From the NCBI RefSeq assembly GCF_000346465.2, contig NC_034009.1, forward strand, positions 43,384,649 through 43,448,648: DNA of 64,000 bases, given 5' to 3'. Shown piece after piece: positions 25,149 to 36,400 of the stretch. The notes beneath the pieces are model-generated. The model worked only from the letters and a program-made list of their open reading frames with translations. It had not been told where the DNA came from and did no database searches. A program made the translations under genes and the position numbers. Positions within the stretch are counted from its first letter, which is position 1. Each line of letters starts with the position of its first letter. The DNA is from Prunus persica. Its lineage: Eukaryota > Streptophyta > Magnoliopsida > Rosales > Rosaceae.

Positions 25149-26580
25149 TAAGATAAGAGGATCATATGCCTGCCTGCAAACGTTGTTGGAAATTTCCCTC
25201 ACCCGTGAAAACGAATTTCACGTTTTTGTTTTTTTCCATTTGGGAGGACAAAAGGTGTTTTTTATTATTATAAATAAATAAAGAAAGAGAAACTTCGTTA
25301 ATTTGTAACCAGAACAACTGGAAAGAAAAAAAGGGGTGTACGGTCCCTGAGGTTGTCTCATCAAAACCTCGTCATAAAAAGCCCCAAAACAAGAAAATCC
25401 CGTGAAGGAAAAAGCGTACCACACAACCCTATGTTTGTTGTTTGTATTTTTAAAAAAAACTGCATTCCTCCCTCATGTCAAAATGTCCGCAAAAATCCTT
25501 AAACCAAGGATTATCAGGACATATAAAGACAATGACATGATCCAAACTCAAAGATAATCATACATAATACATATAAAAAAAATAAAAAATCGTATGAGTA
25601 CAGCAGTTGGGCGTCTAAGTTCCAGTTCTGCAATAATTTGGTGCCCAGGAATAGGACCTGTAAATTTGCATGCACCTACTTTTTCTTGGTTCACAAAATT
25701 GATCAACTTCTCCTCATAAAGTCAATCAAATTTGATGCCAGTTAACCATCCATCCTAATTCATTTCATCCCATTTGCGTACGCCTCAGCAATGAAGAATT
25801 TGCAAAAGGATCACTTTCACCTTTAAATGCGAAAAGGACCATCCACACACCAAAGTACAATGTTTTCCTACGTTAAGTTGAAATGGGAATTTTCTCTAAG
25901 CATGTGGTCCCTTGTAAAAGTACTGGCATTTGTAGGGTACACCATTAATCCAAAACCAAATCTATCATGTCGTACAGCCCCTTTTTTTTTTTTTTTTTTT
26001 TTTTGGGCAGTAGTATGTTTCCTAAAATCGCAGCAATTGCTCTGAGAAGTGTTACAAGGAAATTAGTTTGACTCAGAACAAAAACAATAACAATGATGTT
26101 ACCAACAAAATACTCAGTCTAAGGAAAGGCAGATTAACAGCAAATCCATTCTAAATTTCTTTAAATTCCTCCCCAAAGGGAAAACCAAGAATGTTTATGT
26201 ATCTCCACAAATCACCGGAAAAACTTATAGCCTTAAAGGTAGTATTCACCCTTTATAGTTAGGGGTTGCGGGTTAAGCCTATTAGACGTTCAAAGTCGAA
26301 CCGCACTTACAATGACCGCACAGAATACTCCCATACATTATTTCTATCCAGTATACTTCATCATCTACATCAAAAACTGCTGCTGACACTCATTTATAAC
26401 AGGGGATGCTGTAACAGATGTGATGCAGCAGCTGCAACTATAGAAGTAATGACATGAAGTTTCGTGTGCACGATTCTTTTAGAGTTCCACCGAAACAGAA
26501 AATATGAATATGAAAAAACAATTAGTTAGGCTCGTTAGAATCAGTTAGGATTTCTATCTGAAGCCTGAATGCAAGGTAAT
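25149..26580 (+). repeat. diverged duplicate block, copy 2 (right part)
   Basis: Continuation of copy 2 after the Harbinger insertion; the left part is about 20815-21098. It follows copy 1 (18890-20260) in order. It ends just inside the 3' part of the RNase H relic, so the rest of that relic is missing here. Confidence 0.7.
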
Positions 26581-27185
26581 GAGTTTATATCTAACCAGTA
26601 CTTAAACTTCATGGAGTCTCTACCCTCTGCTCTATAGCCTCGGTTAATTTAATTTTAGTCTTCTTGTTTGTCTGTCAACCTCTGCATTCTTTTACATATT
26701 GAACATCACACAGTAACTACCATAGCAAAAGAACAATCACAATTTTTTTCTTCAATACGATATCATAGAACTCGAGTGTTAAAAAAAAAGAAAAAAGATT
26801 TCAGTTCTGTTCAGTTCTGTTCAGTTCTGTTCATCTACACCCAAGATGATTCAGCTAATCAGCTACCTTGATCAGACATGCACCCACAAAATTTACATGC
26901 GCATGCATCCAGTATAAAGAGGCAGCAAAAGGCTCTATAGAATGGTTGAAAAAGCTTAATGGCATCACATTACTGATTACAAATCAACTACAAAATCTAC
27001 AAACGCAGTCAGTTCAATAACTTCAGAAGACAACAACATCTACAAAGCAACAATTACATTCTACCCCAAGATCAACAACAACAAAAGTAAAGACTGTAAA
27101 GAGAGTACCTTCCGCGTTTTCCAAACCGAGCAGCTTCAGAAAACCAACCTAAAAATTACAAAGAGTCATCTGCCTTAAACCACCA
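26580..27185. other. intergenic and DnaJ 3' flank
   Basis: A short triple repeat TTCAGTTCTG lies at 26800-26830. Beyond about 26940 the sequence is probably the 3'UTR of the J-domain gene. No other gene. Confidence 0.5.
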
Positions 27186-27187
27186 AA

Positions 27188-28141
27188 TCAAATAACCTTC
27201 CTGGGCCGTCCCCTCTTCTTCTGATTAGTCCCCAAATCCGGGTTCCCATCCGAAACATCCATCACTCCACCCGAATTGGCCACCACGGGGACCGCCGTGG
27301 CAGCCACCGGAGTTTTACTCTGCGGCGGCGTCGTCGAAAAGACAGGTGGCATCCAATTGGGAAAGGCGGCTGCGGCCGCTGCCGGGGCCGCCTTACCCTT
27401 CCCGCCATTGGAGTGGGTCCCGCCCACAAATCCCATCGGAAAAAACGCCCAACAGCAGTAGTAGGCCTCCTGGCCTTGCACCAATGGCGGCAAATTCGGC
27501 ACAACCACCGCCTCAAACCCGCGCTTACAATTCTGGCACCTCAAACAGCAATTCTCGTAAACCCTAGGGTACTCGTACAGCACATAGCAGTACGGGCACG
27601 TCGTCCAGAAAGTCGACAATCTCGACCTCTGCTGCTGATGATGCTCACCGTCGTTTGTCAAATCGGCGTCGTTTCGGCTCCGATTGACTCGCCGTACAGG
27701 CAATTTGTTCGAATTCGGTGCGCTGAGATCGACTCGGCTGAACGGGCCCAACTCGTTGTCGTAAATCGGCTTCCGAGTCGGGTCGGACAAAACGGCCCAT
27801 GCATCGGCGACAAGCTTGAACGCGTGCTCGGCATAAGCGTACTTGTTCTTGTCCGGGTGGAGGAGCAACGCCAGCCGTCGATATGACCTCTTGATGAGAT
27901 CCTGATCTTCGGATCGGCGATCGACCTGGAGAACGGCGTACCAGTCGTGGTGGTTGTTTACGCGCTTGTCGGCGGCCAAGAGCACGTCGGCGACGGCCAA
28001 GATCTGATCTGAGCCTTCCAATAGCGGCTCGGTCTCTTGCGCCAGAATTGCGAAGTCACGGCAGCTGCTCAGATCTCGGCTGTGTAGAAGCTTCTCGGCG
28101 ATTCCGAGCAAGCGCTCGGCTTCCACTCTGTTTGGATCCAT
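27188..28141 (-). CDS. J-domain (DnaJ-like) protein with C-terminal AT-hook, single exon
   Basis: J-domains stimulate Hsp70 ATPase activity through an HPD motif, here residues 95-97 (RLALLLHPDKNK) within a J-domain of about residues 66-128. The ATG at 28141 gives MDPNRVEAERLLGIAEKLLH and 317 aa. The N-terminal 60 residues match the helical lead of the plant group of nuclear-type J-proteins whose longer members also carry DUF3444, which is absent here. A cysteine-rich stretch follows (CPYCYVLYEYPRVYENC..CQNC, about residues 187-210), then an Ala/Pro-rich segment. The end KKRGRPRKVI contains an AT-hook core (RGRP), so a nuclear DNA-associated role is inferred. Upstream in-frame codons to 28228 lack an ATG. 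Strong GC content. Specific function unknown. Confidence 0.92.
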   Translation of the reverse strand: MDPNRVEAERLLGIAEKLLHSRDLSSCRDFAILAQETEPLLEGSDQILAVADVLLAADKRVNNHHDWYAVLQVDRRSEDQDLIKRSYRRLALLLHPDKNKYAYAEHAFKLVADAWAVLSDPTRKPIYDNELGPFSRVDLSAPNSNKLPVRRVNRSRNDADLTNDGEHHQQQRSRLSTFWTTCPYCYVLYEYPRVYENCCLRCQNCKRGFEAVVVPNLPPLVQGQEAYYCCWAFFPMGFVGGTHSNGGKGKAAPAAAAAAFPNWMPPVFSTTPPQSKTPVAATAVPVVANSGGVMDVSDGNPDLGTNQKKRGRPRKVI

Positions 28142-28520
28142 GGATTTGGATGGCCGATAGCGTTTGCTGTTCTGGTTTTCTGGGAAAACAAAAAATGTCG
28201 AAACGCAAAATGGAAATTGAAATCGCAAAGTTCCTCTTTCACTCAGTCTCTTTTTTTTCTTCGAAGATATTTATTGGGGCTTGATTTTGCTTTTAATTGC
28301 AGAGTGCTTCAGAGGTGATCTTATTTTTGGTCGGGGTTGTTTTGGTCATTTTAATGAACATCCCCCTGATCATGGCCTTGACCCTTCGCACGGTTTTCGA
28401 ATCGGAATCGGAAATTTGGAAATGGTAATGGCGCAAAACCAAGTGCCCAAGCGTGCCAAGAGATTTCATTGGGAAATTTTTTGAAAAATCCTCTCGTATA
28501 CGTTTCTTTTTTGGGTTATG
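28142..28520. promoter_or_regulatory. J-domain gene upstream region
   Basis: 5'UTR and promoter of the minus-strand J-domain gene, with CT-rich sequence at 28235-28262. No clear TATA assignment. Confidence 0.4.
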
Positions 28521-28523
28521 CTA

Positions 28524-28649
28524 GGGAGGTCAACTTTAAATACTAATTTGTGTACCAACTCTTTAATAGAGGTGGAACCCACCAATACAATGGGTCACAC
28601 ACTCTATTAGAGAGTTGGTACACAAGTTGGTATCTAAAGTTGGTCTCCC
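28524..28649. mobile_element. 126-bp MITE with TA target duplication
   Basis: Ends GGGAGGTCAACTTTA and TAAAGTTGGTCTCCC are inverted, with about 45 bp of near-continuous complementarity. It is flanked by TA on both sides (28522-28523, 28650-28651), which fits a mariner/Stowaway-type MITE, although the terminal sequence is not the classical CTCCCTCC. Confidence 0.7.
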
Positions 28650-29925
28650 TAGTATTTTCCTTATTTTTTTGTGTCAAATCTCACATACCTCTTTTTTTAC
28701 TCTACCAAAATTATCGAAAAGGAAAATTACTGTAGTAAATCAATATCAACTGCATTGTCTATCGCATTGTTAGTCACTCCTTCATATTTGTTACATTTTA
28801 TGTTAAATTTAGAAACAAATGATAATTTTAAGACATACCAGTAGTTTTTAGGAGCAATAGTCCTTGAACTTTTAGTAAATTTACATTTTGATTCTCCAAC
28901 TCGAATATTGACACCACGAATTCATCTACTTCACTTTCAACTCAAATATTGGAGCAATGGTCATGTTATGTAGTTTTTTGTTTTCCCACCATCTTCCTTC
29001 AAAGTCATTGCAAGCCATCATTCCCTCTCCTTACCTGTAATGATTTTGTGTGCGTGTGTCAGATTTCTATGATAGAAAGGGATCGACTAACCTTGCTAGA
29101 CTTAACATGGAAGATTTTGAGCAGTGCAACGTCACCAATCCATCTAGTACATGGTTTGGACGTGATCATTGCGATAAAGGACAAAAATTAGCAATTTGTG
29201 TTAGAAATCCTTTACATACTTGATCTCCTCTAAAAAGCAAAATTCCTTTAGACTCAAATCACAGGTTATAAATTAAATCCCAACCAATAAGAATTTGCCA
29301 TGTATCACATTGTTTGATATTTAAAAAGTCAACTGGAGACATATTAATGAAGAGTTTCATGCAGTAGAAAGATAATAATGAAGTGTTTCAGGTTGTTCCA
29401 TCCACAACAAACTGTATAGATCAAGTTTTTTTTGTAACTTTTTTCATTATTAATGTGGAGGCATTGTTGATTTCATATGGTCGCATGACCACTCATTCTT
29501 TATGATCAAATAGTAACTTGTTTACACAATCTTATGTTTTCTTCATGTAGCACTTGCTTACATCCAGTTTGAAAGGAGGTGAGGGGGGCCCGAGACCACA
29601 CTTTTCCCTTGGTGGTTCCGCTCTTGATTATGGTGATGATTTTGTTGATTACTGTGAAAATGCATGCAAGACAATAAAGGAAAATAGAAACTTAATATCT
29701 TCAAAAACAAGTTAGGCTCCATTTAGATTGAGAGATTCCAAATCTATGAATTCATATGATGTGTAATTTCACTAGTAAAAAATGTAAGTGGGCAAAATCA
29801 AAGATCACTGGACAAAATTGCCCTCAAGCACAGTTTGCACACGCATGAAAAAGGATCCACACTTAATTACACATTTATTAGGAGCGAATGACATAGTTTC
29901 AAGCATCTAGTAGAGGAAGTCACTT
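28650..29925. other. intergenic, nothing recognised
   Basis: AT-rich; short open frames only. Confidence 0.45.
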
Positions 29926-29929
29926 ATGC

Positions 29930-30064
29930 TAGTTGGCTAGAGCGGATGTGCTACTCACTCTGCATTTGAATTCGAATCGCCCTTAGTTTAAATTAGATTA
30001 AAGTAAAATATCGTTTGTACCAAAAACAAAAAAAACAAAAAAAAACAAAAAACAAAAAAAACAA
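29930..30064 (+). mobile_element. tRNA-derived SINE
   Basis: A-box-like TAGTTGGCTAGAGCGG and B-box-like GAATTCGAATCGC are about 30 bp apart, followed by unrelated body and a tail of repeated CAAAAA(AA). Pol III promoter layout plus A-rich tail identify a SINE. Confidence 0.6.
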
Positions 30065-30229
30065 AGCTTATCGCTCCTCCATGCTAGCAATGGTATTTTG
30101 TCAACCTAAGTGGCCACTCAGTCCATCCCTATGCAATTCTCGAATCAGTTTCTCCCTTAAAGAGGAAATAGGATGCACAAACGGTTGCCTTTAAATAAAA
30201 ATCTTTCATTAATCTGATAATTTTTCATC

Positions 30230-31380
30230 GGCTGTTTGCGAACACACTTAGCCCAAATTTCTTGAAAATCTTAGTCAACCTTATAGAGTTCTTTAAGAAA
30301 TTCAACACCCACAACTTCTGGAGCGAAAGAAACGAGTAAGGTGGCTCGCTAACTCAATGCATCTGCTATACGGTTAAGAATTCAAGACTTTTCTTATTGA
30401 CAAAGTTCTGTAGAAAAGCGGCCAACATGACATGCATCTTATTGACACTTTTCTAGTTGTTAATAAATTTCAGGACTTGGTGGTCAGTGTAAAGCACAAA
30501 TTCCCATTGCACTAAATAATGCTTCCACTGCTTCAAAGATCGACCCATAACATAAAACTCCTGATCATATGTAACATCCCACATCGACCAACGGAGAGGG
30601 GGTGATGTGCCTTATATGTACATGTCCACCTCCATCTAGCACGAGGCCTTTTGGGAGCTCATTGGCTTTGGAGTCATGGAAACTCAGAAGTTAAGCGAGT
30701 TGGGGCTAGAGCAATCCCAGAATGAGTGACTTACTGGGAAGTTGCTTGTGAGTTCCTAAAAACAAAACCGTGAGGGCAGAGAGGGGAGCCCAAAGCGGAC
30801 AATATCATGCTACGACGGAGCCGATCCAGGATGTGACATCATAAGTGCTCCATTTTTGACGTGCTTCATTGAGTTTTTCTGAAGGAAAAAAAATGCAACC
30901 AATCTATTCTCTTAGTAGAAAACAACTCCCACACCCACTTCACTCACATCACATTCTTGAATAACTTTTCAACTAGAACGGGGTGGTGCTAAGCTTTTCT
31001 TTAATTATGGTAAAGCTCTGCTCTTGGTCCTCTCCCCGATTAAATTTTTCCTGCTTCAGACATTCAGTGATAGGTGCAGTAATAATGCTGGAATTTCTGA
31101 CAAACCTCTTATAAAACGTTGCAAGGCCATGAAAACTCCGCACTCGCTAACTGTTTTCGGGGTAGGCCAGTCCCGAATAGCTTGCACATTGTCTTCATCC
31201 ATATAAATGTCATATGCACTAACAACATACATAGAAAAAGCAACTTATTGGTGAGGAAAGTGCACTTTTTCAAGTTAACGTATAACTTGTTCTCCTGCAA
31301 AACTTGTAAAACCTTCCGCAAATGTACCATACATCATGACAAAGAGATGAATTTTACTCGTGACGTCATTCTCTTTGAAA
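30230..31380 (-). pseudogene. Ty3-gypsy pol relic (reverse transcriptase to RNase H)
   Basis: Reading the complement from about 31330: HLRKVLQVLQENKLYVNLKK and CTFLTN, then with frame changes a MDEDNVQAIRDWP-like segment, then a second block VLYTDHQVLKFINN (RNase H of gypsy elements) near 30490. Several stops and frameshifts are present. The relic is cut by a Cassandra solo LTR at 30570. No LTRs of its own were identified. Confidence 0.7.
30570..30838 (+). mobile_element. Cassandra TRIM, solo LTR (269 bp, carries 5S rRNA-like sequence)
   Basis: Begins TGTAACATCCC and ends GGATGTGACA, flanked by perfect 5-bp direct repeats TCATA (30565-30569 and 30839-30843). The middle resembles plant 5S rRNA (GAAGTTAAGCGAGTTGGG.., GAGTGACTTACTGGGAAGTTG), the hallmark of Cassandra. 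Only one LTR remains, so internal recombination removed the other LTR and body. It sits inside the gypsy relic, about 2.2 kb before the ATG of MADS gene 1. Confidence 0.92.
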
Positions 31381-31559
31381 CGACAGATCATGGACCTGGT
31401 TCCGGACTCAAGGCCCAAACCTATAGTTTTCTAGCTTTGCCTTCACGCACACGACGCTCCTGCTCTTCCTCGATCGCTATAGCCATCAGTTCTATATCAC
31501 ATAGGAAGATGAAGGATAGCTTAATAGAGTTAGCATTTAGTTAAGGTGAGACGACAAAT

Positions 31560-32290
31560 GTCAGAAGGATAATAAGAAGACATGAAGGGTACATACAAAA
31601 TGGGCACATGAGAATTGAACTTGGTGTGGACTGTGGCCCTACAGTAGATGAGCCATTAAGGGACCAGTGTGGTCTTAGGCCCCCACTCTATTTTTTTCTA
31701 ATTATATATATATGATATATGATATTGTAATATATTAGATTAGTTTGAGGATATTCATCCTAAAATAAACAATATATTAGGTTCTCATTGTCTACAAATT
31801 AACCATAAAACTTCGTGATCTCTCATCTACTTGTCTACCTTAAATTTTTTAGGTTAGTTTATGATATTTGTACTAAAAACTCCTAAATTTACAACATTTC
31901 TTTCTTTTTATCTTTTGTTTGACTTAAACTTTTTAAATTTTTTATTTCCGTCCTTTTTTCATGTATAAGTTCATTGAGTTGGGAATCTTAGTGTTGTGAT
32001 TTATGAACTTTTTTTTAAAATTCTTTTCTATGTTGGAATATAAATTATTAAGTCCAGTCTTTAATAATGTTGACGAATTTAAAATATGAAATTCATGTTT
32101 CTAAAAATAAATAAAAAATTCATTACAATTATGATTGTAACGAATATATATTATTAATTTATATCAAATGATATTATGAAATGGACCAAAATAAGTAGTT
32201 AGTGTCGAATTAACTTATTAAACAGTTAGCGTTCTAACACTTTTATTCAAATAAAAATTTATAATTTTATAAAGACCTTTTTTAATATGA
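31560..32290. other. intergenic, AT-rich, upstream of MADS gene 1
   Basis: No gene or mobile element recognised. Confidence 0.45.
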
Positions 32291-32309
32291 AATCTTGACT
32301 ATGCCACTG

Positions 32310-32990
32310 TATCATGTGAAGTAACCCGAGCAAAGTAAGAAGTGTCGAATGGTGAGTTCAATCAAGTGAGACGACAGCGCATCACCTGTATCAAGGACCA
32401 TCCTCCTCCACATAAAAGCACAATTTTTAATATATTTTTTTGAAGATACTAAACTTAGATAGTGACAAAACCATTCACAAAAGTAAGATGCAACATTTTT
32501 TACTGTCACATTACAAAATCAACGGTGGAGATCAATTAATTGAAATATATATATATTTTTTTCCCATAAAAGGAAGATTGCCTTTGAATTATTCTCTTTC
32601 TTGAACAGCCAGCCACCACCAGCAGCGGCAGTCAACTCTCTCTCTCTCTCCTCTCTCTCATTCTCTTAAATTTTCTGGCTTCAGACCCTGAAACTCCCCG
32701 ACAAAGGTAAACATTAAACAAAGAGAGGAAACCCAGAATTTAATTAGTTAATTAATTAATGGTTTTCCCTCTTTCTCTTCTTCTTCTTCTCCTTTGTGCT
32801 CTGGTATTCTCTAGGCATGTTGTGAACTTGTGACCTATATTGGTTGGTGGGTTTTTCTGGGTTTTATTCCCTTAGATCTGGGGGCCATTAAATCTTTAAA
32901 ATTTACAAGAAACCCAGAAAATATTGTGCAGTTTTTGAGTGTATGAACATAATATATGTGAAAAGTGGTTGGTTTGAATTTTTTTGAAGG
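32310..32990 (+). promoter_or_regulatory. MADS gene 1 promoter and 5'UTR with intron
   Basis: Shares blocks with the regions before genes 2 and 3: GTAACCCGAGCAAAGTAAG, GACAGCGCATCACCTGTATC with CCATCCTCCTCCACATAAAA, and ATCAACGGTGGAGATC (with gene 2). A CT-rich leader follows. A probable 5'UTR donor (CAAAG|GTAAAC, near 32706) pairs with an acceptor near 32988 (TTGAAG), as in the paralogues. Confidence 0.65.
32564..32573 (+). promoter_or_regulatory. CArG box (CCATAAAAGG)
   Basis: Perfect CC(A/T)6GG, the MADS-domain binding site, 432 bp before the gene 1 ATG. It may also serve as the TATA element because transcription should start soon after it. Confidence 0.6.
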
Positions 32991-32995
32991 GGACG

Positions 32996-33434
32996 ATGAA
33001 AATGATGAGGGAGAAGATCAAGATCAAGAAGATTGACAACTTGCCTGCAAGGCAAGTGACCTTCTCAAAGAGGAGGAGAGGGATCTTAAAGAAAGCTGCA
33101 GAGTTATCTGTTCTGTGTGAATCGGAGGTGGCAGTTGTCATCTTTTCTGCTACTGGCAAGCTTTTTGATTATTCAAGCTCAAGGTACCAGCAACACTTCT
33201 TTGACTTTTCCTTCCTTGAAAAAAATAACCAGTTAGGTATGATCATGAATCATGATGTCTCTGTACTCTGACTTGACTTCTCTCTGTGTAAGTGAGAGAG
33301 GGAGAGAAGGGTGGAGGAGAAGAGTGTCTTTATGGAAATATTGGTTCTTTCCTGAAATTCCATGGTTTGTTTTTTTGGTCGAAAATCCATGTAAAGAAAA
33401 ATACAATGCAGAATCCGAAAGCTTCTAAAAAGGG

Positions 33435-33471
<37 letters not shown>

Positions 33472-36400
33472 AGATAGTTGTACTGTATTTCAAAGGAACT
33501 AGTTCGACGATTACTACCTACCATATACTTAAGGAAAGTAAAGTCTACTTTTGATTAAGACAACTTCTATGAAACATTATTTTATTAGTTTTCCATGTTT
33601 TCATCCTTGCTGCTTCAATCTCATCATATTAGGTGGGGCTTATACAGTGAAAAATATCCTTGTCCCCGTCCAAGGAGTTAAAACTAATGGTTTCCCTGTG
33701 AGAGACACAGTACGATAGATTATCAATTCAATCATACACTTAAATAAAAATATTAGACACAGTATGTTAGATTATCAATTCAATTATACACTCAAATAAG
33801 AATGTTAGACACAGTATTCCCACAAACGGCAAACTTTATACTAGATTCATAGTCACACCATATAAAATGATATATAATATTCCTTCAAACTTAAGATAGA
33901 GGGGGGGTCGTGTTTGAAAAGGCGTCCTTTCTGTCTCCTCACCTAAATGTGGTTACAAACATTGAATTATATGATTTGTAGTTTTCTTACTAGGAATAAG
34001 TTGATATGATGATAACTGGGGAATTCATCATAAAGCCTTGAAGACTTTCAGCAGGAATATGCACCCATTTTCTCAAGTAGGGCAATGGGTGGTGGAGCTA
34101 TTACCATAACATGTTTTTGCCATGAATGCATGCATGTGAGGAAGGAAAAAGAGGGAGGAGGGTGAGAATGAAATGTTAACTGTGGAATAAGAATTTAAAT
34201 ATGGTCATGCTTGCTTTCGGTCAACAAAAATAATTATAATTTATATGTGCATGCATGAGATGAGAGGAAGAAAAAAAAAACAGGGAGGATGCGCTGATCA
34301 TTTATGTTTTTTTTTTTTTTTGGTTTAAAAAAAAAAAAAACTAGAAATACCACCTCTAAGGTGGTCTTATTTTACTTTTCTCGAAGTACAATTTGAAAAT
34401 GCAAATTAAGAACAAAATTAGATGACAAAGAAAACAAAACACGCGTACTAATGGCCTTTTTGATACACAAGTGGAGGTCTAATCATTTGTAATTATGAAA
34501 TTTCTAATCAAATTCCATTGAAAATTTCATTTAAAAGTTAATTTTCTAGGATTCCAGAACCTATTAGTTTGTTTGCTTGTTTTATTTTCTATTTTTTGGA
34601 GCAAAAACAAAAACTATAAAAACAAAAACAAAAACAAAAACTATAAAAACGATTTTACTGAAATCAACATACAATTAAAACTAAAGAAGAATAAGTGTGT
34701 TGTTCTTTAGCCTTAGATTTTATTTTAAATTTTTTTTCAAACTTCTCCAAGTTCCAAGTAGAGCAATATTAAAACGTTTGGAAAAGTATTGCTCTACTTG
34801 GTTCTATTATACTGAGTTTTCGAAATATATAATGTACCGAAAGTCATCGAAAAAACTATGATATGCTAAAACAAATGATTCCTTATGTAGTTAAGTTTCG
34901 AGATGTTATATTTATATTTGTATGTTTGAAACTCTAAGGGCTTGATATGCGAGGACATCTTAACACAAGATATAGCATATGTTGTCTATTCTTACTCACA
35001 TCAAATTGTATATATTAACGTGCCAAGCGTCCTTAGCCACTTCCACTAAGTTTTTTTCCCCTAGGAGATCATTCCTCTTCCCATTTTAGTAGGTTTCACC
35101 ACTTCCATTGCATCCGTCTAAATAGTCCGGGATGTAAATTTAGGTTGTAGGGTTTTTTTAAGGGCATGTTTCTCTAAAACCACTAGAGAGTTGTCACGAC
35201 CCAACTTCACTAGCAAGATATTGTCCGCTTTGGGTTTGGGCAATCACGTTTTTGTTCATGTACTCAAACTTATGCTATTTTTCCCACAAGACATCTTGGT
35301 AGGAAGTCAAGTGCCCACGCATATATGGCACTTCAATTTTCCATCCCCGAGGAATGTGAGATTGCTCACTGATCTTGCCCTTCTTGCCTTGCATCCTTCA
35401 TGGATCACAGGTCTTACAATCCACCCCTCTTGGGGCTCAGCGTCCTTGCTGGTTCCCTTTCAGTCGGGGTCCAGCTCTAATACCATTCTATCATGACCCT
35501 GCTTCACTAGCAATATACTGGCCGATTTCGGCGTAGGCCCTCACATTTTTGTTCATAAGATCAAACTTATGCTATCTTACCCAAAAACCTCTTGATAGGA
35601 TGTCAAGTGCCACACGTATATGACACTTCATTTTCCTCTCCCTGAGGGATGAGGGATTGCTCACTGATCTTACACATTCTTGTCTTGAATCATTCAGGGC
35701 TTACAAGTCTTACAAGAGCGCCCAACGTTTGCTTTTGTCAAGGTTCGGTTGCCAAACTATATAATAGTTTACTAAACAACTACTTATAGGCCCTTCCACT
35801 TGTCACTTTTGAAATACTAAGGTCGGGTTTCGTCCCTGCTCGAGTGGGTCTTGTAGTAGCTATCTTCTTCCATTGCACTAAACGGTAAGGATATTGGCAT
35901 GGCATTATGTCACTTGGTTGTTTCTTAGGATATGGCTTTGACAGTGTGGCCTAATTGATTCCGGAACTTACAAAATATTTTGTACATTTAACTCGTCATT
36001 GTTTAATAGTGAATAACGAATGTTATTGACTGTTGTTGCGCCCTAGGTTAGAATTACACAATACGAGAACCATAAACATACGGCTTTTCCTCCTTCTCCA
36101 CTTGACACACTTCGATCCTAAGAATGTTTGGTTTTAAGAATGAGTGGTTAGCCTTCTAGAAGTATCGGTTTTCTCCTAACATGTCTTAATATGTCCATTA
36201 GAATGAGTAGCCAAAGTTGGACTTGATACATCGAAAAAGTATTGGTAACTTCAATCACAAAGTTACGAATTATTACGCTAGTAATTCCTTTTATTTGTCT
36301 AAACCTAACTTATAATCTAACTCTAACTTAGTTGCTATAAGGAGAGATGAGAATAGCTCAAGTGGCTTCAAATTTGTATTCAAGTAGGCAAAAAATTTGG

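Noticed and set aside
32984..32995. Earlier start for MADS gene 1
   Set aside because: The codon at 32984 is TTG and the added residues are not found in the paralogues; ATG 32996 fits the family.
33184..33271. MADS exon 1 read-through ending in VSVL
   Set aside because: Sequence after AAG|GTACC is intron; the paralogues have the same donor and the correct exon 2 is downstream.
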